Assembly: GCA_937863195.1 (NCBI GenBank)
Contig: CALMET010000108.1
Coordinates: 1 to 6,882 of the forward strand
DNA from: an uncultured bacterium
Lineage (GTDB): Bacteria > Patescibacteria > ABY1 > SG8-24 > 2-12-FULL-60-25
DNA length: 6,882 nt
Direction: 5' to 3'
Shown here: positions 1 through 5,105 of the stretch, one piece after another
How positions within the stretch are numbered: the stretch's first letter is position 1
Layout of the letters: each line of letters starts with the position of its first letter
The notes under the pieces: generated by a model
What the model saw: the letters and a program-made list of their open reading frames with translations, nothing else
Told to the model about the DNA's origin: nothing
Databases searched by the model: none
Position numbers and translations under genes: made by a program

Positions 1-714
1 ACTGTCCATCCCGGCCTCAATAACGATGGTCGCAAGGCTCATCCCCGCGATTAATCGGTTGCGTTGTGGAAAATGCTCTTTGCGTGAACTAGTACCGGGC
101 GGGTATTCACTCACCAAGGCACCTCCGGCGGCGAGTATCCGTTGCGCTAAGACATAATGCTCACGCGGATAAATACTTTCATCATCGACTCCCGTGCCTA
201 GAATCGCGACCGTTGGCATGCCTTTTTCAAGCGCGCGTTCATGCGCGAGGCCATCAATGCCCAAGGCGAGTCCAGAAACGAGGGTGAGGCCGTAGTGCGC
301 GAGCGGGTCCAACAATGTTTCGATTACACGTTTGCCATAACTCGTATTGCGCCTCGAACCTACAAAAGCGATGGCAGGAAAAGCGGGGATGGATCCGCGT
401 ACAAATAAACATTCAGGGGCGTCATGAATGGTAAGCAATTCTTGCGGATAATCTTTATCGCCGCGCAAAATCTGGCGGATGCCTTGAGAAGAAGATTTTT
501 CACGCAATTCTATAAACGTCCCGTGACGACGCCATTCAGCAAATCGCTTCGCCAATGCCAATGGCCAGCCAAAATCCGCGATAAGTTCGCTTTGGCTCAC
601 ATGTTCGATATCGCGTATCCCGCGCAGCTGTTCGCGAAGCTGCCTCAGCCGATACGCTGAGATGCCTGGGATATGCGCAATAGCGCGGATATAATCAGAG
701 AATTCAGTTTGCAC
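1..714 (-). CDS. dprA: DNA processing protein DprA (partial, N-terminal 238 residues)
   Basis: DprA (Smf) is a cytoplasmic protein that binds single-stranded DNA taken up during natural transformation and loads RecA onto it. My reading gives 238 codons without a stop, running off the left edge, so the end of the Rossmann-like domain and any C-terminal winged helix are missing. Residues 1-80 form a helical N-terminal region with an HhH-like IPGIS near residue 15. The Rossmann-like core follows: GSRR at 119-122, SGLALGIDGLAH at 147-158, LGTGVD at 172-177, SEYPPGT at 202-208, FPQRNRLIAG at 216-225 and VIEAGMDS at the edge. All are family signatures. The start is GTG at 714-712. A TAG lies immediately upstream in the same frame, so no longer start is possible. 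A GGGG run about 8 bases upstream may be a weak ribosome binding site. The gene overlaps the end of pth by 11 bases, which suggests translational coupling. Confidence 0.95.
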   Translation of the reverse strand, partial: MQTEFSDYIRAIAHIPGISAYRLRQLREQLRGIRDIEHVSQSELIADFGWPLALAKRFAEWRRHGTFIELREKSSSQGIRQILRGDKDYPQELLTIHDAPECLFVRGSIPAFPAIAFVGSRRNTSYGKRVIETLLDPLAHYGLTLVSGLALGIDGLAHERALEKGMPTVAILGTGVDDESIYPREHYVLAQRILAAGGALVSEYPPGTSSRKEHFPQRNRLIAGMSLATIVIEAGMDS

Positions 715-1300
715 CTAATACCCCGTTCCACGAAGACATGGCCTTTGTCAAGCCTTCATTCACCCACGAATCTAATGCCTCGATGAAGGTGTTAGCTCGT
801 TTATTGAGTTGTTGTTCATCTTCTGCTGAAAAACGTTGCAAGACATAATCTTCAACCTTGATTTGTCCTGTTGGACGGTTCACGCCAATGCGGAAACGCG
901 CGATTTCATTTGTCGCTAACGATTGCTGGATAGAAGTGATGCCATTATGCCCAGCAGCTCCGCCTTTGGCGGTGAACTTTGCTTTACCGACCTCCACATC
1001 CATCTCATCTTGAAGAATAAGGATGTTTTCGACCGGGATTTTATAAAAAGAAGCAATCGCCTGCACCGCTTGCCCAGATAAGTTCATAAATGTCGTTGGA
1101 AACGCCAAAAAAACGCGCTCCGAGCCGATACGAATATCGGTTATCTCGGCTTTTAGAGCACGGTTTTTCTTGAAACCGTCAGCACGGTGGTGCTCTGCAA
1201 AGGCTTGAAGTAATTCCCAACCAATATTATGGCGGGTTTTGTCGTAGTCTTTGCCAGGATTACCAAGGCCAACAATGAGTTTCATAGATACAAGGCGCAT
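704..1300 (-). CDS. pth: Peptidyl-tRNA hydrolase
   Basis: Pth cleaves the ester bond of peptidyl-tRNAs that drop off stalled ribosomes and recycles the tRNA in the cytoplasm. The 198-residue length is normal for bacterial Pth. Visible signatures are VGLGNPG at 10-16 (Asn14), RHNIG at 23-27 with the catalytic His24, TTFMNLSG at 69-76 (Asn73), QDEMD at 97-101 with Asp98, and GHNG at 117-120 (Asn119). These match His20, Asp93 and Asn10/68/114 of the E. coli enzyme. The lysine commonly found before the PTTFMN segment is Phe67 here. Many family members start at the equivalent of Met6, but an AAAGGA lies just upstream of the ATG at 1300 and nothing similar precedes Met6, so the longer start is preferred. 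The TGA stop lies inside the start region of dprA. A promoter, if this gene has its own, would fall inside the opposing small membrane gene. Confidence 0.97.
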   Translation of the reverse strand: MRLVSMKLIVGLGNPGKDYDKTRHNIGWELLQAFAEHHRADGFKKNRALKAEITDIRIGSERVFLAFPTTFMNLSGQAVQAIASFYKIPVENILILQDEMDVEVGKAKFTAKGGAAGHNGITSIQQSLATNEIARFRIGVNRPTGQIKVEDYVLQRFSAEDEQQLNKRANTFIEALDSWVNEGLTKAMSSWNGVLGAN

Positions 1301-1308
1301 GATATCCT
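1300..1308 (+). promoter_or_regulatory. Possible extended -10 for a leaderless transcript
   Basis: TGATATCCT has the form TG-n-(-10), with 4 of 6 matches to TATAAT. It ends 6 bases before the ATG at 1315, the distance expected when transcription starts at the start codon itself. The gene has no Shine-Dalgarno sequence. No good -35 is seen, and the element overlaps the pth start codon and ribosome binding site on the other strand. This is a weak, speculative call. Confidence 0.25.
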
Positions 1309-1310
1309 TT
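1305..1310 (-). promoter_or_regulatory. Ribosome binding site of pth
   Basis: On the minus strand AAAGGA ends 4 bases before the ATG at 1300. The spacing is short but workable. It is the only clear Shine-Dalgarno sequence found ahead of a gene in this window, and it decides the start in favour of 1300 over the internal Met6 codon at 1285. Confidence 0.6.
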
Positions 1311-1311
1311 T

Positions 1312-1329
1312 CTTATGAATAAAGAAACA
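1312..1329 (+). repeat. Start-site direct repeat, copy 1
   Basis: An 18-base segment spanning the start codon of the first small membrane gene matches 1614-1631 at 17 of 18 positions, 302 bases apart. It is the best-preserved DNA trace of the tandem duplication and includes 3 bases ahead of the ATG. Confidence 0.7.
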
Positions 1330-1611
1330 CGGGAATTAAGCTTCGGTCAATTAGTTGTAAGCTCGATTTTAAATATCGTGTTGCTGTTTGCTCTAATTAT
1401 CGCTGGTGGCATGCTGTCGAGTCTATTTACTCAATGCGTAGGGCTATCGTGTACCGCTCTCAGTTATATCACGCTGCCCATTGTATTCTTCGCGTCATTG
1501 TTTACACCTCTGATTTTTCTAGACTGGCACAAGGCAATAAGCTGGAAAAACTATATTATGTTCATGGTCGTATTCGTTTTATTAATCAGCGCTCTCGCGT
1601 CTGCGGCCTGA
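1315..1611 (+). CDS. Small three-pass membrane protein, first of a tandem paralogue pair
   Basis: I do not recognise this 98-residue protein. It is very hydrophobic. Likely membrane segments lie at about 12-38, 47-69 and 79-97, after a short polar N-terminus (MNKETRE). The loop before the second segment holds Cys41-VGLS-Cys46. The next gene encodes a paralogue: without any gap the two share about 32 of 98 residues, including SILN at 17-20, both cysteines with the Gly-Leu between them, Tyr51, and TPL at 64-66. This agreement supports both the reading frame and the start. No Shine-Dalgarno sequence precedes the ATG. The gene is divergent from pth with only 14 bases between start codons, and the second copy begins 5 bases after its TGA stop. 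The DNA appears more AT-rich than the flanking genes. Function is unknown; the paired cysteines could form a disulfide or bind a metal, which is inference only. Confidence 0.7.
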   Translation: MNKETRELSFGQLVVSSILNIVLLFALIIAGGMLSSLFTQCVGLSCTALSYITLPIVFFASLFTPLIFLDWHKAISWKNYIMFMVVFVLLISALASAA

Positions 1612-1613
1612 AC

Positions 1614-1631
1614 CTTATGAATAATGAAACA
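1614..1631 (+). repeat. Start-site direct repeat, copy 2
   Basis: This is the second copy of the 18-base segment at 1312-1329, spanning the start codon of the second small membrane gene, with one mismatch (T for A at 1625). The similarity fades soon after in the DNA but continues in the protein. Confidence 0.7.
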
Positions 1632-1997
1632 GAAGGGTTTACAAATATGCGGTTACTCGTTTGCTCTATACTGAATGGTATTTTTCTGATCGCCTTGTTT
1701 TTTTTCAGCATGGAGTATTTTGAGCACGCATCAGAATGCACTGGACTTGCATGTATTGGGCTTGTTTATTATTCGCTTTATTTCGTGACTATTGCAATTT
1801 TCCTGACGCCTCTTGTCTATATTAGACTGGTTAAAGAAAAAATTTTCAAAATTTATATCGAAACTCTTGTTGCGTTCTCTGCAGGACTCGCGGCGTGTGT
1901 CGTTGTGCTGTTGTTTGTAGGCATCATCGTCTCATTCGTAGAGTACGAACTTCCGTACTTAGTTGGTAAACAAGACTACGCAACCGAGGTTGCGTAG
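1617..1997 (+). CDS. Small membrane protein, second of a tandem paralogue pair
   Basis: This is a 126-residue hydrophobic protein of unrecognised family, paralogous to the gene just upstream. Likely membrane segments are at about 12-33, 46-69 and 80-109, with a charged loop (RLVKEK) between the second and third. Cys41-TGLA-Cys46 sits at exactly the same residue numbers as the cysteine pair of the first copy. It differs by a longer third segment and a 17-residue polar tail (from about 110). The open frame extends upstream to an ATG at 1434, but that stretch lies over the first copy and is not hydrophobic. The ATG at 1617 aligns with the start of the paralogue and lies 5 bases after its stop, so the two are probably co-transcribed. 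No Shine-Dalgarno sequence is visible. The TAG stop lies within the right arm of the terminator hairpin at 1975-2004. Confidence 0.72.
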   Translation: MNNETEGFTNMRLLVCSILNGIFLIALFFFSMEYFEHASECTGLACIGLVYYSLYFVTIAIFLTPLVYIRLVKEKIFKIYIETLVAFSAGLAACVVVLLFVGIIVSFVEYELPYLVGKQDYATEVA

Positions 1998-2004
1998 TTT
2001 TTTT
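1975..2004 (+). terminator. Intrinsic terminator between convergent genes
   Basis: ACTACGCAAC (1975-1984) pairs perfectly with GTTGCGTAGT (1989-1998) around a CGAG loop, followed by seven T (1998-2004). It ends transcription of the small membrane gene pair and contains the last codons and stop of the second copy. In the other direction the hairpin lies just past the der stop and is followed by a weaker T-rich stretch (TCTTGTTT), so it may also slow or stop transcription of der. Confidence 0.9.
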
Positions 2005-2005
2005 G

Positions 2006-3490
2006 TTAGAACGCTGTGCGTCCTTTCTTTTGGCGACGCATGGTTTGGTTAACACGTTTGATTTTGTGACGAACTTTACCAGCCACCGCTTCCATACCAG
2101 GACCAAAGACGTTGCCGGCTTTTTCGGTTTTGGAGATAGGCAAGTGCTGTACTTTGACGACAATTGGCGTACCAATGAAGCCGAATTTTTCGCGAATGCG
2201 CTTTTCAAAGAACTTGAGCCAGTTTGGATGCAAGTTGTCTTTTTCGCCATGCACTGTTACCAAGAAGGTTGGAGGTGCGTGTTTTGTTTGTGCGACATCA
2301 AAGACGCGAGGCGATTTTGGACCATAGCTGGCCAAAGGACGCATACGCTGAATGGTTTTCTTCAAAAGTTTGTTGGCTGCATTGTAATCAATGTGACGCA
2401 TACGCTCATCCTGAACTTCGAGAGCAAGGTCGATGAGTTTGCCACTACGCAAGTTTTCTTTAGCGCTGACAAAAATCATCGGAGCCCAGCTTAAGAAAGG
2501 GAAGAGCTGACGAATCAACACTTCATATTCTTGCGCGGTATTCGTCTCTTTGTTTTCGACAAGATCCCATTTGTTTGCAACGAGAATCAAGCCCTTGTTG
2601 GATTCTTCAAGCATACCGGCAAGATGACGGTCCCATGACGTTGGATCTTGGGTCGCATCAAAAATCAACATGGCAACATCAGCGCGTTTTACGGCGTCAC
2701 GGTTGCGTTCGAGACTTTCTTCTTCAATGCCTTTGGTAATGCTCGAACGACGACGCATACCAGCCGTATCAACGAGCACAATGTCACGTTCTTTATATTT
2801 AAGAAGTGTGTCTTGTGGTTCGCGTGTGGTATGAGCAATAGGGGACACGATAACGCGATCTTCGCCAAGAATGCTGTTTACCAAAGACGATTTACCAACA
2901 TTTGGACGGCCAACAAGCACCATACGCAACGGAAGCATCTCATGCTTCATAACCGGAGGTTTGCCAGCCTTATCAAGCGTAATCGAAACCTCATCCAATA
3001 AATCACCAATACCAAGACTCGTTGAAGCGCTTACCATGCGAGGTTCGCCCAAACCCATGCGATAAACGTCATGCGAGTAGGCGCTACCGGTATCGCGGAT
3101 TGTATCTACTTTATTTGCAAGTAAAATGACCGACTTTTTGGATTTCTTGATTTCTTCAGCGAGTTCAAGATCTTGCGGCAAGATACCTGTTTTTGCATCA
3201 AAAACAAACAAAATAATGTCTGATTCTTTAATCGCAAGCTTCGCCTGGTGAAGAATGCCTTCGCCGATAGAATCCTTCTCTGTATCCATGCCGCCCGTAT
3301 CGATGAGCTCAAAAGCCGCACCTTGCCACAAAACAAGGCCGTAGTTGCGGTCTCGGGTGGTGTGGGATTCTGCGCTCACGATGGCTTTGCCTGATTCTGT
3401 CAGGCGATTCCAAAGAGAGGATTTGCCGACATTGGTTCTGCCAATGAGGGCGACCTTGGGATAATCAAGGGCTTGTCGATGTACTGACAT
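2006..3490 (-). CDS. der: Ribosome-assembly GTPase Der (EngA)
   Basis: Der is an essential GTPase with two G domains in tandem that acts in maturation of the 50S ribosomal subunit. Domain 1 has GRTNVGKSS at 17-25, DTGG at 64-67, NKVD at 126-129 and SAS at 154-156. Domain 2 has GRPNVGKSS at 194-202, DTAG at 241-244, NKWD at 306-309 and SAK at 342-344. A KH-like domain follows, with PPTFLVTVHG at 406-415 and IREKFGFIGTPI at 432-443, then a basic tail to 494 (MRRQKKGRTAF). The length is close to E. coli Der. The glycine of the usual G-V/T-TR loop is His in both G domains (SHTTRD at 42-47, AHTTRE at 219-224). The ATG at 3490 is the only usable start, because no ATG, GTG or TTG follows before the first P-loop. 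It lies inside the end of the LCP gene (26-base overlap) without a Shine-Dalgarno sequence, so translation is probably coupled. Confidence 0.97.
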   Translation of the reverse strand: MSVHRQALDYPKVALIGRTNVGKSSLWNRLTESGKAIVSAESHTTRDRNYGLVLWQGAAFELIDTGGMDTEKDSIGEGILHQAKLAIKESDIILFVFDAKTGILPQDLELAEEIKKSKKSVILLANKVDTIRDTGSAYSHDVYRMGLGEPRMVSASTSLGIGDLLDEVSITLDKAGKPPVMKHEMLPLRMVLVGRPNVGKSSLVNSILGEDRVIVSPIAHTTREPQDTLLKYKERDIVLVDTAGMRRRSSITKGIEEESLERNRDAVKRADVAMLIFDATQDPTSWDRHLAGMLEESNKGLILVANKWDLVENKETNTAQEYEVLIRQLFPFLSWAPMIFVSAKENLRSGKLIDLALEVQDERMRHIDYNAANKLLKKTIQRMRPLASYGPKSPRVFDVAQTKHAPPTFLVTVHGEKDNLHPNWLKFFEKRIREKFGFIGTPIVVKVQHLPISKTEKAGNVFGPGMEAVAGKVRHKIKRVNQTMRRQKKGRTAF

Positions 3491-4958
3491 AGGTGGTGTT
3501 TTGGGTGGGCTGGACGAGGGGATACGAAGATTCGCCCAAAATAACGAGAAAATCGGTGTCGGTCGACGCGATGGCCTCGGTGGTATTCGCTTCAGCGTAA
3601 ACGCTCCGAATGCTTGGGTTTTGTGATGAAGTAACGGCTGCCGTCAGTGAGACATTGGCATTCAAAAGCTGCTTAAGTTTGACCAGCTCTTGTACTTTAC
3701 TACCATTCGTTAAGTCAAATATCACAGTTTTTTCGTATTGTCGAGAGCTTGCATTGCCGATGGACTCCGCGCTAAAGCCCTCTAAACCGAGGCGGTTTGC
3801 GACCTGAAAGGCCATTCCTGTGCGAAATGTGCCATTTTTGACCTCTACTTTAGGGAGTTCTGCTACGGTTGAGGTGACGTCCTCATTAAAAGGGTTCTGG
3901 GCCAAAGTCTTGATACGCGTCCAGTCACCACCCTTTGGGAAGAGTAAGAAGCTGCCATTGATATTCGCCGGCACTAGTTCACCATCGGGCGCATCAGTTA
4001 AGACATGTTGCTGAATCTTGTCTTTTTGGATGTCGGTAGCAATCGGTGCAAGATTAAAGGCCTCCCACGGACTCATGTCAGACTGTAGGTGGTTGGCGAT
4101 GACTTGGTAGAGCTTCGCGAGCTTGGTCGGATCTGCGAGCGTATTAAGAGATAGTAATTTTTCACGAATAGCCACCATCACGATTTGCTGACGTTTTGCG
4201 CGCGCAAAGTCAGAGCCCTCGCCGTTATTTCCGTGACGCGAGCGGGCGTACTTCAGTGCCGTGTCACCATCCATTTGTTGTTCGCCTTTTTTAAAGGTGA
4301 TGGTTTGCCACTTATCATCTTCAGTTGGATAAGTTGTATCACTAAACGAGCGTTCAACATTGACGGTGATACCGCCAATCGCATCTACCATCTTGGCAAA
4401 GCCATTAAAATCAACGCGAACAACGTGATCAATGCTTACGCCAAAAAATTCTGAAAAGATTTTTGCCGTACGTACGGCGCCTTCACCTGGATGGTCTTTT
4501 TCTTCCCAGGCATGAACGGCGTTGATTTTTTCGTATCCGCCACGGCCGTTAGGAAACGCCATGTCGCGTGGGATCGAAAGCATGTTAACGCGTTTGTCTT
4601 TGGTATTAATAGACGCGATCATGATGGTATCGGTGAGGTTGGCACCATCGTGACCGGCACCACCGATACCAAGTAAGAGGACCGTTAAGATGTCAGGATT
4701 TTTGTCTTCGCCGGTAATGGTTGTGCCAGCCAATGCAGGCAGCTCTGCGCCAAAGACAAGTTTATGTGCGTCACGAATACCAGGTAGGCGTACGAACTCA
4801 GCAAAAACACTCGTACCGTGTTGCACAGAGCGATAAGAAGCGGCCGCACCAGCAAAGGTGACGCCGCCCACGATAAGCGTAAACAAACTCGCAAAAATGA
4901 CGGTCTTACGCCGTGCGAGTCGCTCATGATCTGTATTCAAAAAGTTGACGGATACCAT
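3465..4958 (-). CDS. LCP (LytR-CpsA-Psr) family protein with LytR C-terminal domain
   Basis: LCP proteins are membrane-anchored enzymes that transfer glycopolymers from undecaprenyl-phosphate carriers to peptidoglycan or similar surface targets, outside the cytoplasmic membrane. This 497-residue protein has a short basic N-terminus (RLARRK), one membrane segment at about 19-41, then the LCP domain at about 92-270: LLLGIGG at 94-100, LTDTIM at 108-113, SIPRD at 128-132, KINAVHA at 144-150, ALKYARSRHG at 234-243 and ARAKRQQ at 252-258. A LytR_C-like domain follows at about 368-475 (VEVKNGTFRTG at 371-381), then a Ser/Thr-rich tail. The Arg that usually precedes Asp-Thr in the first motif is Leu109 here. 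The ATG at 4958 is the first start after an in-frame TAG upstream and has no Shine-Dalgarno sequence. It is the first gene of a unit with der, driven by the promoter at 4995-5023. The exact polymer moved cannot be told. Confidence 0.93.
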   Translation of the reverse strand: MVSVNFLNTDHERLARRKTVIFASLFTLIVGGVTFAGAAASYRSVQHGTSVFAEFVRLPGIRDAHKLVFGAELPALAGTTITGEDKNPDILTVLLLGIGGAGHDGANLTDTIMIASINTKDKRVNMLSIPRDMAFPNGRGGYEKINAVHAWEEKDHPGEGAVRTAKIFSEFFGVSIDHVVRVDFNGFAKMVDAIGGITVNVERSFSDTTYPTEDDKWQTITFKKGEQQMDGDTALKYARSRHGNNGEGSDFARAKRQQIVMVAIREKLLSLNTLADPTKLAKLYQVIANHLQSDMSPWEAFNLAPIATDIQKDKIQQHVLTDAPDGELVPANINGSFLLFPKGGDWTRIKTLAQNPFNEDVTSTVAELPKVEVKNGTFRTGMAFQVANRLGLEGFSAESIGNASSRQYEKTVIFDLTNGSKVQELVKLKQLLNANVSLTAAVTSSQNPSIRSVYAEANTTEAIASTDTDFLVILGESSYPLVQPTQNTTYVSTSTSP

Positions 4959-4994
4959 GCGTAGAAAGCCATTAAGAACAATTCGGAGTGTATC

Positions 4995-5023
4995 AGAATA
5001 CGGCTATCCACACAATGCGTCAA
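4995..5023 (-). promoter_or_regulatory. Sigma70-like promoter of the LCP-der unit
   Basis: On the minus strand a -35 box TTGACG (5018-5023, 5 of 6) is followed by a 17-base spacer and a -10 box TATTCT (4995-5000, 4 of 6). Transcription would start near 4988 and give a leader of about 30 bases with no Shine-Dalgarno sequence before the ATG at 4958. Confidence 0.65.
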
Positions 5024-5083
5024 ACCTTTGAAAAAGAGCGTGATGGGTAATGTTTATCCCCATGGTCGAGACAGGGTAGAATG

Positions 5084-5092
5084 TGATATTAT
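5084..5092 (+). promoter_or_regulatory. Extended -10 promoter of the VirB6-like gene
   Basis: TGATATTAT has the TG-n form followed by TATTAT (5087-5092, 5 of 6 to TATAAT). The best -35 at normal spacing is only TGGTCG (5063-5068, 3 of 6), as is common for extended -10 promoters. Transcription would start near 5099, leaving a leader of about 7 bases and no room for a Shine-Dalgarno sequence ahead of the ATG at 5106. The rest of 5024-5083 shows no recognisable element. Confidence 0.55.
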
Positions 5093-5105
5093 AGATAACG
5101 AAATT

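Noticed and set aside
1322..1350. Minus-strand promoter for pth: TTGACC (1345-1350) with 17-base spacer to TTTCTT
   Set aside because: The -35 is good but the -10 matches only 3 of 6, and the better TTTATT (1318-1323) is 21 bases away. It is not strong enough to list.
1434..1616. Extension of the second small membrane gene upstream to an ATG at 1434
   Set aside because: The added 61 residues are polar, read over the first copy in another frame, and break the alignment of the two paralogues, which begins at the ATG at 1617.
1942..1959. Inverted repeat AGTACG-6-CGTACT just before the terminator
   Set aside because: It has only 6 base pairs, lies within coding sequence, and has no T-run. The terminator at 1975-2004 explains the site.
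2003..2494. Long plus-strand open frame antisense to der
   Set aside because: It overlaps the certain der gene on the opposite strand, shows no family features, and is the mirror of der codon usage.
4465..4478. Perfect 14-base palindrome GCCGTACGTACGGC
   Set aside because: It is inside the LCP coding region (Ala-Val-Arg-Thr-Ala) with no second copy noticed. It is probably chance or codon-driven.
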